A DNA stretch of 64,000 nt. Origin: Poa pratensis. Taxonomy: Eukaryota; Streptophyta; Magnoliopsida; Poales; Poaceae. Each line of letters opens with the position of its first letter. Position 1 is the stretch's first letter. Location: positions 9,118,626 to 9,182,625 of the forward strand of contig CAMZMU010000111.1 of assembly GCA_947311845.1 (NCBI GenBank), given 5' to 3'. Under the pieces are notes generated by a model, which was not told the origin of the DNA, searched no databases, and worked only from the letters and a program-made list of their open reading frames with translations. Below are positions 1 through 10,497 of this stretch, in pieces. A program made the translations under genes and the position numbers.

Positions 1-316
1 ATTACTCTAAATGGGCCGGCCCAAATAGGAGGTCCCTTCAGGTGTCGCTGCGTTATTTGACGCTACAGGCATTAAATAGAAAATTGCCCTTACACAGTAG
101 TTCACATGGACACATGGGCCTAGCTGCCCAATAAACGTGGGCTCGTTTGTTACTGCTGAAATTGGACCAACCTTCTCCGATCTGACTAGGGTTTATCCGA
201 CGGCGCCGCCCCCAGACCTTGGTATAACCAGCCGTCCCCGGAAATCTTCGGCGCAGAACACACCGCAACCACCGGTCACCCGCGAATACTTGGAAAACAA
301 GCAAGGCGAAGTAGGC

Positions 317-2877
317 ATGGACTCCTTCTCGTCGCCGTCGATGTCGTCCTCTGGGTCGCAGCCCAACACGGAGCAGATCATGGAGCAGATCAAGGCGCAG
401 CTCGCCCAGGCCTATGCCCAGGAGTTTATTGAGGTGAGATCTCCCCCAATCTTTTCATATCTTTAGTACTTTCGTTAATGTGCGGCTGTATGTATGGCTA
501 GGCTGCTAGTTACTCGGTATCCGTCATTATTGATTCGCCTCTAGCAAGTTTTCTTGAAGGAAGCGAATCGTTGGGTTCGTTTTGTTTTAATAGATTGTGC
601 TGCTGCTAATTTTGTATTCTGGTGCCGATTTTTTTCTTGGTTCTCCAATAGCAGGACTAGTTTTGAGCGGAATTGCTTGCTGTGCTTGCAAGCCTTCTTT
701 TTAAGGCGTGAAGGGTTTGTTATTAGATAGATGTTCTATTTGGGGGAGATTGCTGATTCTAGTTTTGAGGAAGCACCAGTATAAAATGAGCTGTTCCTAG
801 GAGGAACTAGGGACCAGATTTTTAATAAAATGAGCTCGAACCCTGGCTTGCTAGCTCACCAACGTGCTAGCCAGTAAGACTCAGGGCCTTTCTTTGAAGC
901 ACCAGTATACACTACTTAATTGGAGGAATTTATGCTCTATTCATCGACTTAAGCTTTAATCGCTTTAGAGAGGCTGTATATTCATCTCTTAGGATTTTTT
1001 ATTTTTCTTTTAGGTAGCTCAATCCCTTTGCTTTTTTAATAGCCTTAATGTGATTATTAGCTAGAGCTGAGTAGCCGATTTCCACTGCTGAGAACAGGAT
1101 ATTAGCTTGGAAAGAACTTTCAATTCCAATATCACCAATATGTGATTCGTTTGTATGTATATATTGAGAGAAAATGGTAACCAGGAAAAGTACAGAAGTC
1201 CATAAAATGTCAACATAAATGAATGAAGTCTGGACAAAACATTACACACTAGCCATTGCTATGAAAAAAGAGTTTTGATACTCCCTGGTACCTATCAAGC
1301 CATTATCAGCGACGTACTTTTACCCGGTACCTAACAGTTATTGTTATACTGCTGGGCAGAAATATTGGTGTGTCTGAGCTTTAGATCACCACAAAGCTCT
1401 TCCTCTCATGTAGTTAATTTGTTAGTTTGTATTTATATCGATTGTTTGACATTCCCTGGTAAAGTAAATGTTAAGAGAACCAAATGCTTGGGTTCTTCTG
1501 TTGTAATTAAGATGGCAAGTACTAAATCATTCTTTAGTTTTAGATTGATAAGTAGGTACTGAAGATCTTATTTTCAGAGAGGTAGAGCTGTTGTGCTTAC
1601 ATGGAATAATCAGAACATTGAAGGTTTTATTTTGCGCGTCTAGTGTTGGAGGAAGGCGCTTACAATTTCTAATTTGAACAACAGTCTTGTTTCGTTAGGA
1701 GTGATTTGGTTTTCTACATTATTTTTTATAATAGGTAAGCTAACTAAAGGGAAACCTTTTTTAACAATATTGGAATCCCCTGTTACTTAATTGTATCATA
1801 TCAATAGAGCTTGAAACAAAGACGTGCTTTATGCTGTAAGAGCTGTAGTATTGTCTGATATGAGCTATATTGCATGGCATTGGGTTCAACGAGGCTGCAC
1901 TTTTCTTTGCATATATGATCTGGTGAATGGTGATGTAGCATGTTATATTTTTATTCCTATGTAGTAATTGTAGCATTCCACGATTGGTAGAGAACAAACA
2001 TCCAGGTCTACTTAGATATTGAATACTTGAGAAGTACATCGTATCACTTATTTTAGATAATAGTGAACTGATTAAGTCACTATCTGCCATGACATTGGTT
2101 CAGTATACTTGATATCAAGTTATCAACTCAACTATACATTTGAGATCGATACAAACAAATGTTGTCTTTGTTAGAACAGGGCTGTTAGCTGTGTGTGTAG
2201 TTAGCATATTGTATAGGGGCTTCTTTGCTTAGTTCCCTTATGTACATGTTCTGGATTGTTGGCCCCGACTCAATACAGAAGCTCATTTCATAACAGTCTT
2301 AACAACCCACATGCCTCTACTTCCCTGAAGTGTAAACAGTTATTTGACTTATCAGCATATCTGTGCGTCTCTATCTATTTAATTATCTTTGTTGCCCTTG
2401 TGGCCAAAAGATCTTTGAGTGAATCATCCTTGGGAAATGTAATTTATGTTGAATCAGCACTTCTGATTTTAAAAGGCTTCCACAACCAATAATTTTACAG
2501 AGAATAAGCAGGAAAGTTTCTGGCCTTGTTGATTGTCAATGATGCCATGTGATATAGTTTGAAAACATCTTGTTCTTTTCCATATTTGTGAATGTAAACA
2601 ATAATAAGTACATGCAGAACGACAAACCACCATACTCCTTTCCAAGTTTATTACTTGTCTGTTTCATTTACCCAGATTGTCTTTGTTAAATGCATGACAC
2701 CTTGGTAATTTTCTCATGTAATTTCAGACTGTTGGGAACAAGTGCTTTGCAAAGTGTGTGACCAAGCCAGGAACAAGCTTGAGCGGAAGTGAGAGCAGCT
2801 GCATATCACGCTGTGTTGAGCGCTACATCGAGGCAACTGGTATCATCAGCAAGTCGTTGTTCAGTTCCCAGCGTTAA
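317..2877 (+). CDS. TIM13: Mitochondrial inner membrane translocase subunit Tim13, two exons
   Basis: Two exons, 317-433 and 2728-2877, join in phase 0 into an 88-residue protein. The first exon ends at a GTGAG donor and the second follows a TTTCAG acceptor. The protein has the twin CX3C signature of small Tim proteins (C45/C49 and C64/C68, blocks CFAKC and CISRC) with 14 residues between the pairs, followed by the conserved RCVERYIEAT helix. Small Tims form Tim8-Tim13 hexamers in the intermembrane space and escort hydrophobic precursors to the inner membrane; the cysteines form two disulfides after Mia40-dependent import. The ATG at 317 is chosen because MDSFSSPS matches the usual plant Tim13 start. 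An in-frame ATG at 137 would add 60 residues unlike any Tim13. No lesions are seen, so this looks like a working gene. The 3' untranslated part probably runs towards 3130. Confidence 0.93.
434..2727 (+). other. TIM13 intron
   Basis: A single 2.3-kb GT-AG intron of AT-rich sequence. No open frame in it has recognisable protein similarity and no clear transposon ends were seen. Confidence 0.85.
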
Positions 2878-3151
2878 GAAGCTCGGCAGTGTATTGCTCG
2901 CTACTGGATGTAGGAGCCAGAGCTTTGTCTAGAATCTTGGAGTCGTCAGAATACATTAAGGGTTGCTAGTACTTAATTTTGTCATGCACCGTTGATAAAG
3001 TCCAAACGCTGGAGGCTTTGGCGAGCAGACATGATGTATTGAGTGGCGCGTCACTTTTAGTTAAGCTCGTGACTTCCTCGTGCAGTTTCTCTTTAAGTTG
3101 ACAATCCAAGAGCAAGTGCGCTGAATAACAGATTTATGTCTTGTCACTCGG

Positions 3152-3189
3152 GAGAATCAAGCTCGTAGTAATTCAGAGAATCAAGCTCG
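3152..3189. repeat. 14-bp direct repeat at the TIM13/Harbinger junction
   Basis: GAGAATCAAGCTCG occurs at 3152-3165 and 3176-3189. The second copy touches the first recognisable Harbinger sequence (AAATAGCGCC at 3190). The matching 5' terminal repeat of the element is absent here, so this looks like a repaired deletion or truncation scar. Confidence 0.6.
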
Positions 3190-3526
3190 AAATAGCGCCG
3201 TTTGGCTCAAATAGCGCCGATTTTCTCCCAGTCGGCCCCCCAGGAGCCCAAATAGCACCGTTTCGGCGAAAACTAGCGCCGGCGCACCCAGGCGGAATCC
3301 AGCCCATCGGTTCGGCCTGGGGGGGCTGGCGGAAGGAAAAGCACGCGTGGGGCAGCGCTGTCGGCGAGACAGCGCATTTTCCACACCCCGACTCGCCTTT
3401 TCATCTGTCCACGTCGCCATGTCGCCGCCGGCACCACCCCTCCTGCCTCCGCCGCACACAAGCAGCTAGGAAGACCGCCGTCGTCTAGCCCCTCCACGCC
3501 GCCGGCGCAGCCCACTCCCCTCCGCC

Positions 3527-4208
3527 TAGGGGTGAAAACGCAAATTATTTCCGACCGACCGACCGGAGGCTCACGGAAGAGAAATATGGATTCGGTCGGA
3601 TAGTTGCCGGATACGGTCACGGATACGGATAGTAGTTCACGGATACGGAAAAGGATGTGGTTTTGCTAATATCCGTCCGTATCCGAAGATGTACCATATT
3701 TCACGGTTATATCCGACAAATATCCGGCGCAATATCCGGCAACTAATACCTCGAACCTCAGGTGACCGAGTGTTGGGAAAGATGAAACTTCTGTACTTAC
3801 ACAACTTCTGAAAAATCTTGTGAAGGCACTACCATGTTTTTGACTCACATTAGTGGGAGGCACCCTTAGGTCATTCAAGAGAAAAGATAAGTATCCAATT
3901 AGAAACAGAAGTATGAGTTACTAAACATTATCTCTTTTAAAATATCACAATACATAAAGTTAATTTGGAGCAATTTGGTTCATAATATTTGCTATATATT
4001 GGTCTTATTTTCAAATCCGCATCCGACAAAATGTTTATCCGCAGCCGAACCGTATTCGTCTCGTATTCGATCCATATTCGTAACCGGTAGGATCCGACTC
4101 CGTATTCGTATCCGCACACTATCCGCTCCGACTCCGTATCCGGAAAAAATATGGTCACGGACATGGTTTCTCTACTATTCGACCGTATCCGCTCCGTTTT
4201 CACCCCTA
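3527..4208. mobile_element. Non-autonomous hAT-type MITE
   Basis: Perfect 14-bp terminal inverted repeats, TAGGGGTGAAAACG on the left and its complement on the right, are flanked by a perfect 8-bp target duplication CCTCCGCC (3519-3526 and 4209-4216). Eight-base duplications and CAGGGGTG/TAGGGGTG ends are typical of hAT elements. The 682-bp body has many sub-terminal CGGATAC/GTATCCG motifs in both orientations and no transposase. It landed in the leader of the Harbinger transposase gene. Confidence 0.88.
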
Positions 4209-4299
4209 CCTCCGCCGTGATCTAGCCGCCAGGACGATTCTCGGGGCAAAACGTGTCCACCCCACCCGCTAGGTGTTCGGCATTTCGTCCGACCCAGCC

Positions 4300-5728
4300 A
4301 TGGACTCCGACGCCGAGGAGATGCTCGCCGAGCTGTTTGATGAGGAAGCCGAGCCCGCCGTCGACGATGAAGAACACTTGGTGATCCTCAGCTGCCTCGC
4401 CGGCCTGCTCGCCAACGACGCGCGGCCGCGGCGTGGTGGCTCGGCGCTCGGTCGCCGCAAGTGCAAGCCGAGGCAGCGCTATGAGGGGTGCTGCATCCTC
4501 TACTCCGACTACTTCGCCGATGATCCCCTGCAGGACGAGGTTGTTTCGGCGCCGTTTCAGGATGAACCGCAAGCTCTTCCTCAACATCATGCATGCCATC
4601 CGGGAGTTCGACACCTACTTCAAATTGAAGAAGGACTGCACCGGTGTGGTAGGCTTTACCTCAATTCAGAAGTGCACGATGGCCATGAGGTTGCTTGCAT
4701 ACGGTGCTCCCGCTGATTCGCAGGATGATTATCTGTGCATGTCCGAGTCCACAACCATTGATTGCTTGAACAGGTTCTGTCGGGCAGTGGTTGCAGTGTT
4801 TGGGCCAACCTACTTGCGATCACCCAATGCGGAAGACACTGCTCGGATCCTAGCTTGCAATGAAGCAAGAGGCTTTCCTGGGATGCTTGGAAGCATCGAC
4901 TGCATGCATTGGGCATGGAAGAACTGTCCATTTGAATGGCAGGGGATGTACAAAGGCCACAAAGGAAAGTGCAGTGTGATTCTCGAGGCCATGGCTACAC
5001 ATGATTATGGATTTGGCATTCCTTCTTTGGTATGCCAGGAACTCACAACGACATCAATGTGTTGTAGTTCTCGAATGTCTTCGCCAAGCTTGTTGAAGTC
5101 ATGCCCCCCAGTGAACTACGAGATCAATGGGCACCAGTACACAAAGGGCTACTACCTTGCAGATGGCATCTACCCGAAGTGGTCAACATTTGTGAAGAGC
5201 ATCTCCAACCCTGTGCCAGGAAGCGCGAAAGCTTGGTTTTCCAAGTGCCAGGAGGGTTGCAGGAAGGATGTTGAGCGGGCATTTGGTGCGCTGCAGTCTC
5301 GATTCGCTGTTGTCCGGTACCCAGCTATGACTTGGTCGAAGGCCAACATGTGGGAGGTGATGAACTGTTGTGTGATCTTGCACAACATGATCATTGAGAG
5401 TGAGCGGGGTCATCCGGTGGCTGAGAGTGAGGCAATGGCACCATACTACAGACAGGGTCCTCTTGCAGATGTAGATCACCAGGTGCCGGCAACATGGGCA
5501 ACCTTCCTCGCTATGCGCCAGGAGATTCGAGACCCTGCAGCACATCTACAACTGCAGAATGATCTGGTGCAGCACTTGTGGGAGCGCAAGGGCAATGGCA
5601 CTGCCAATGCTGGCAATGCCAATGCCTTGTTTGATTTGTTCTATTTGCTTGCATTGTTGAACTATTTGTGTGTGGATTTGTATGTTAAACTATTCTTATG
5701 TGTGAATTTGTATGTCGAACTATTTTAA
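4300..5728 (+). pseudogene. Harbinger transposase (plant transposon protein family), frameshifted
   Basis: The likely start is ATG 4300 (MDSDAEEMLAELFDEE), an acidic leader followed by the basic block RRGGSALGRRK. Near 4550 the homologous frame moves by one base to LFRRRFRMNRKLFL. It then runs through the first catalytic aspartate in MLGSIDCMHW, the GYYLADGIYP block and the final acid in KDVERAFGALQSRFA. Between about 5025 and 5095 the conserved block FGMPGTHNDINVL lies in another frame and is followed by TAG at 5065-5067. Two roughly compensating shifts therefore keep a 431-codon frame (4433-5728) open while the second catalytic aspartate is lost. The intact family is a DDE nuclease that cuts at TTA/TAA targets. 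This copy should be inactive. Confidence 0.85.
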
Positions 5729-6049
5729 ATGTGTCGGCCTTGTTTATGCGAAATATGCCCAAAATCGCCGGCTGGGGGGTGGCCTGGGTTCACGGCTGGG
5801 AATCGGCGCCCCCCAGGGCCCAAAATAGCGCCGTTCCCCTCCCCCCCAGGCCGGCCAAAATAGCGCCGTTTTCCGGCCCTGGGGGGCAACGAGTGGAGAT
5901 GCCCTTAGTTCTTGTAGTCGAACAGCATCAGGAATTCAGGGGTACAGCCGAGTCATCCAATGATTGACCCCTCCGACCTTAATATGTCAACGGGATACTG
6001 ACAACTGGTTATTTCCTAACCAAAACAATCCCCGTGCCAAAAAAAACTC

Positions 6050-7733
6050 CACATCTCCACTAACTGCCGAGGCGGCTGTGGAATCATGTCAGCCCACGCC
6101 GAACTTGTCACCATGCGGCGAGGGAAGCTGTCGCGATGGTGTCTAGCCACGCTCTGACACGCTCGCTCGACCTGCTCGACGATATGCTGTGGCGGTGACG
6201 GGGGTCCATTCTTTTTTTTCTTTTTTTTGAACAAGAAAAGGCCCCGAAGGACCTAGAATCTGCATTAAGTCGGCATAGGGTATACAATTATAGAAAGGAC
6301 CTGCACTATTGACGAAATTAAAACAGGGTCCTTGAAAATAACACAGAGCACCCTAGATAAGACGCAGAAACGTGATCAAGTCCAAGCTCGCCGACGACGA
6401 ACAGCCTCCAAGCGCGGCCGCTCCACTGATCTCCACCGGGGACAAGGCCACTTGGTGAAGCATCGGCGCTTGATGTCACACCGAAGCTGAAGAAGATCCT
6501 CCATAGGAGGAAGCACAAGCTCAAACAGCAGCAGCTGTCGAGCACGGCGGGGCCAGTCCTCTGGCCGAGAATAGCGGCGACCACACGCTGCCGCCGCTGG
6601 GGAACCGCCGAAGGAGATGCAGGTTCCAAGATCTCCCGACACCATCCCCACACCACAGTCACAACAGATCAGCACTTCTCCTCTCCCTCGCCACCCAGGC
6701 CGGCCGAGAGGATACAGACCACACCACGTGAGATGAAGAAGTGGAGAAACCAGCGCTTGTTGTTGGGAGAGGCCGCATCCGAGGAACGCACAGTCGTCTC
6801 CCACCTCGGGAGTACTTCAGTATTCCTCGTCACCGCTCGTTCGGCGTCGCGCCAGCACGCCAAAACGAGAGAACGTCCAAGCCGAACTCCAGATCCGTCA
6901 ACACACACCTCGAACCTTTCCTTCCCCTCGCCACCGAGGCCGGCCAGAAGAAGAAATCACAGAAGGGCGCAGCAGATCGATTGGAGGCGGCCGACGAGGT
7001 TATTGAGAAAGCCAGTGTCAGATTCGCACATTCCCTGCCCTCTCCACCATGGAGAGCCACCAAGGAAGTAGGGCGACCACCGTGGCGTGGAGCGCCGCTC
7101 GGGAGCAGCTCACGGAAGCTCGAGGAAGCAGTCGGCATGACGCCAATCGCTCCTAGTACAAACCCTAACCTAAAACTACTAGTACTATCTACAATGCCGA
7201 ACCTAGCCCCTCCCTTATCCCCATCCCGGGCGGTAGCGCCGCCGGAAGGAGAGAAGAGAGGAGCCGGGAGGGGAGCGCAGATGGGGGAGAGCAGACGAGA
7301 GGAGGAGAGGGGAAGAGGAGAGACGAGAGAGCAGACTTTGCATTTAGGTTTCTTTGTGTCGACGGGAGATCCATTCCGACGCGTCGATCTACGAGGGGAG
7401 GTGGTGTCCGTCGTGGTTGGAAGAGAGAGGCTGGAGCTAGGGTTTGTGCTCTAGGGTTTGGTCGGCCGGCACACATTTAAAGAGCTCCACTTCCCATAGT
7501 TAATGGGGTAGGTGGCCGTTGTAGTCGTGACACGCGGGCCAGAGGCGGACGCAGAGCTATCCGAGCAGGTACGAGGCCGACGCAAAATTGGCCCCAATTT
7601 GGGCCAACAATGGGTCACGACGGACAGAAAAATGGACATCGGTCTGTTTGCGTCGTCGCGTTGGGTCTTGGTTTTTGGTCACGCAGACAAAAACAGATAT
7701 GCGTGGACTCGATGCGTCGGCATGTTGGAGTCC
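6050..7733 (-). mobile_element. Relic of a Harbinger-like non-autonomous element, inverted relative to the copy at 47093
   Basis: Read on the minus strand from 7733, this matches the start of the 47093-48546 element: a GGACTCCAAC-type end after TTA (7734-7736), a CGAGTCC block, a conserved promoter-like segment (CCAACGGCCACC in the other copy) and an ATGGATC start. After a retroposon insertion the reading continues at 6197-6060, where the minus-strand residues RDSFPRRMVTSSAWADMIPQ parallel RGSFSRRMATSPAWAGMIPQ of the other copy. The far end is lost before 6050. The stretch 5907-6050 has no recognisable feature. Confidence 0.65.
6212..7360 (-). mobile_element. Poly-A retroposon (LINE-like or retrocopied) with target duplication
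   Basis: The insert ends on the minus strand in an A-rich tail (T-rich tract at 6212-6228 on the plus strand). It is flanked by similar 15-16-bp copies: GACGGGAGATCCATTC at 7361-7376 and GACGGGGGTCCATTC at 6197-6211. The body is GC-rich and has no reverse transcriptase. Long open frames on both strands here are compositional and lack recognisable domains. A truncated LINE, a non-autonomous LINE derivative or a retrocopied transcript are all possible. Confidence 0.55.
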
Positions 7734-8121
7734 TTAGAGCATCTCCACTCGCGGCGCCCAAATGGCCGACCAAAGGCGTTTGGGTCGCGCCGGACGAAAA
7801 TTCGCATCCACTCGCGGCGCCCAAACTCAATTTTGGTCCGGCACACCCAGCCCACGCCCTCCCCTTGGGGAGCCGCTGGGCTGCGCCGGACGATACCGCG
7901 AGCGACGCGCCACGTAGGGCTCTAACGCGCGGGCCAGCCCTGTCATTGAGACATGAAGATGAATGCGGCCGGTCAGCTGAATTAGTGGCGGGCGACGTCT
8001 CGGTTTCCCAGCCAGACGCAGCGAGGCGTCGCTTCGCCTCTCTGCGACGAGGAAGCGTCAGCGCCACGGCGGCGTCAATGCAGAGGACGCTCCTTTTGAA
8101 GCGTCACCGTAAATGGGAGGC

Positions 8122-8138
8122 GGGGGGGGGGGGGGGGG
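8122..8138 (+). repeat. G homopolymer
   Basis: A run of 17 G followed by further G-rich sequence, within the left half of the split Harbinger-like element. Confidence 0.9.
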
Positions 8139-8190
8139 AGGGGGGTGGTGGACAGAGTTAAGGCGCGCCACCCGCACATCTCCCCGGCCG

Positions 8191-8200
8191 CTATATAGAG
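8191..8200 (+). promoter_or_regulatory. TATA-like box of the Harbinger-like ORF
   Basis: CTATATAGAG follows a GC-rich stretch and lies about 60 bp upstream of a C-rich leader with ATG at 8262. It resembles the core promoter of a plant gene. Its use is inferred. Confidence 0.4.
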
Positions 8201-8789
8201 CAGGCCCCTCGCCGTCTCCATCACAACACCTTCTCCACCAGCCTTCGCCGCCACCACAGCCATGCCTCCCGGCGGAACATCGCTCCCCTGACGGAGGAGG
8301 AACGTGTCCGCTGCAGGGGGGAGGTGATGCGCCGAAGGGATCGTCCGGAAGTGCTTATGATGTGCGACGCTCGCCTCCGCGCCTCCCGGCCGTTGCCCAA
8401 CGACCAGGAAGCGGGCTCATCCTCCCGTTCGCCCCCGCCTCCGCCTCCTCCTCAGCCACCACCTCCCCGCAACATCAACAAGAGGCGGGCTTGCTCACGG
8501 CGGCGGAGGCGCGCGAGCTCATCCGCACCAACACTTCGTTGCCGGCGAACTGCCGTCTCGCCAAGGGGTGGGCGAACGAACCCAGTCCACGTCCCGGTCG
8601 CTCCTCGCCTCGCCGGTCAGGCATGCCTCGACTACAACGAGATGTGCGAACAGACCATGTCACCGGAGCTGTACGAGGAAGTCCGGTACGATACGAACTC
8701 GGCGTACTGGGACGGGCAGATCGAGCTTGAGTTCAGTACCGCCTGAACACCTTCGCCAAGTCGGCTACCGGCTCACCGCATGCGGGGTG

Positions 8790-9984
8790 TGAAAGGATCG
8801 TATGACACCTAGAAGGGGGTGAATAGGTGCTACCCAATTTTTAGTTCTTTTTCACTTTAGGATTGACACAAAGGTAAATTCTCTAGATATGCAACTACGG
8901 TGAATTTACCTATATGACAAGTTAACTCTAAGCAGGCTACGAGATACAAGTAAAGTCAAGGTAAAGAGGTAACCGAAAGTGAAGCACGCGGAGACACGGA
9001 TGTAATTCCGAGTTCCTCCTTTTTAGGGGAGTACGTCTCGTTGGAGGGGTGTGAGCTTCGCCACCACAGGCTATCTCAACACCACAACAGGCTCACCCTA
9101 TTCTCTGATGAACCGCACCACAAAGGATTGGTTCACCTTCCACAATCGGAATCCTTCAAGGCGGAATCCAGAGCCTTTACAACAACAATCCAGGGCACAC
9201 ACCCACAACTGAATTGGGGGCTCCCAAACAGCTACAATCTGTCACAATAGACAAGTGGTAAGATTAACAAGATGCCTAGGTTTTCCAAATGGAAACCCTA
9301 GGCTCGAATCCCTCAAGTGAATGAGGAGAGAATGTAAATTTCCTTGGTGAAGATGTAGATCTCGGCCTTCTCCTTCAATCCTCCAAAGTTCAACGAGTTT
9401 GGGCGGAAGGATTGAAAGATCTATGAGCTTTGATCTTGCAACAATGGTGTTCTTTCTTGGTCTGGTCGAGCTGCTTGAGGTTGAAGAAGGGGAGGGGTAT
9501 TTATACCCCTCCCAAAACTAGCCGTTGCAATTTCCAGGGATGCCGGAATATCCGGCCTGAGTTGGGGCCGGAATATCCGGCCTTCCGGAATATTCCGATC
9601 GGGAACCAAAATGTCCGACCTAAACTTCCTGTTTAGGCAGAAGCTCGCACTCTTCTCTGGCAGCTGGTCCTTCGTAGAAATTCTGAGCAGACCGGAATAT
9701 CCGGTCTGGAACCAAAGTTTCGGCCCAATATTCCGGTTTATCCAGGAACTCGCACTTAGCTGTGGAAATAAGTCCTTAGCATGAAATCCAGCACCCCGGA
9801 ATATCCGGCCAGGAACCAAAGTTCTGGGCCAGAGCCTCGCACAAGCTCTTTTCACTTGTCTTTTTGGAGTTCGATGCTTATGATTTGATCTACTTAAGCC
9901 TGCATCACTCAAAACACAATTAAATCATCACTAGTATTGTTGCCTAACACACAAAACCTCGAGGGATTAAGAAATGTTCTTTCA
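8790..9984 (-). repeat. 3' LTR of the copia element
   Basis: 1195 bp, aligned by eye over its whole length with 24727-25934. It contains several near-palindromic CCGGAATATCCGG-type motifs between about 9540 and 9815. Confidence 0.9.
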
Positions 9985-10000
9985 ATCTCCCCCTTTTTGG
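9985..10000 (-). other. Polypurine tract of the copia element
   Basis: On the minus strand CCAAAAAGGGGGAGAT directly precedes the TGAAAG start of the 3' LTR, the position of a plus-strand primer. Confidence 0.8.
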
Positions 10001-10497
10001 TGTTAGATGACAACACTAGGATTTGCAATAAAGTACCAAAGCAACAATATCTAGTTTCCAACAACAATAGAGAAGCTCACCCTAAATGTGTGCATATAGG
10101 TAATTTGCATTGGAATACAAATGCACAACATATAGGTTTAGGGCCTCTCACAAGATAACATGGTAACAAGATATAAGTATGTGACAAGGAAAAAAGATAG
10201 ATAAGTCGAAACCTTGAGTTGAAGATCATGCCATCGCATATGTAGTTTCAACCATACCATAAATAAGATAAATCCGAAATCCCATATGTCACATACATAA
10301 CATAGCATAACATAGTTCACACAAATAGCAAATAGTTCAACAAAGATATAAATGGACACAAGCTCTCAAGAAATGATAAAAGCGTATGCTTGTGTCCGAC
10401 CCATGCAAATCCCCACGGAGAAACCTAATAGAACTACTCCCCCTTTGGCATCGAAACACCAAAAAGGGAAAAGAGCGATGCTAAACGTCCCTAAAAC
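10001..10497. other. Copia internal non-coding region next to the 3' LTR
   Basis: AT-rich sequence between the extra ORF and the polypurine tract. No coding signal was seen. Confidence 0.6.

Larger units (their letters stand above)
3190..5903 (+). mobile_element. PIF/Harbinger DNA transposon, 5'-truncated, with a nested hAT MITE
   Basis: The right end reads GGGGCAACGAGTGGAGATGCCC and is followed by TTA, the usual 3-bp Harbinger target site. Both flanks contain sub-terminal AAATAGCGCCG-like motifs (near 3190, 3208, 3248, 5822 and 5857). The interior holds a plant Harbinger-type transposase gene. The matching left terminal repeat, expected to start GGGCATCTCCACTCG, is not seen before 3190, so the element is truncated and probably immobile. 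A 682-bp hAT-type element sits in its 5' leader. Confidence 0.8.

Noticed and set aside
137..316. In-frame upstream ATG that would extend Tim13 by 60 residues
   Set aside because: The extension has no similarity to Tim13, and the ATG at 317 matches the usual plant start.
6741..7454. 237-codon plus-strand frame
   Set aside because: It runs against the inferred orientation of the retroposon, crosses its boundary at 7361, and has the low-complexity Arg/Glu/Pro composition of GC-rich DNA.
9430..9912. Long frames inside the copia LTR on both strands
   Set aside because: They are non-coding LTR sequence; the frames come from the CCGGAATATCCGG repeats.
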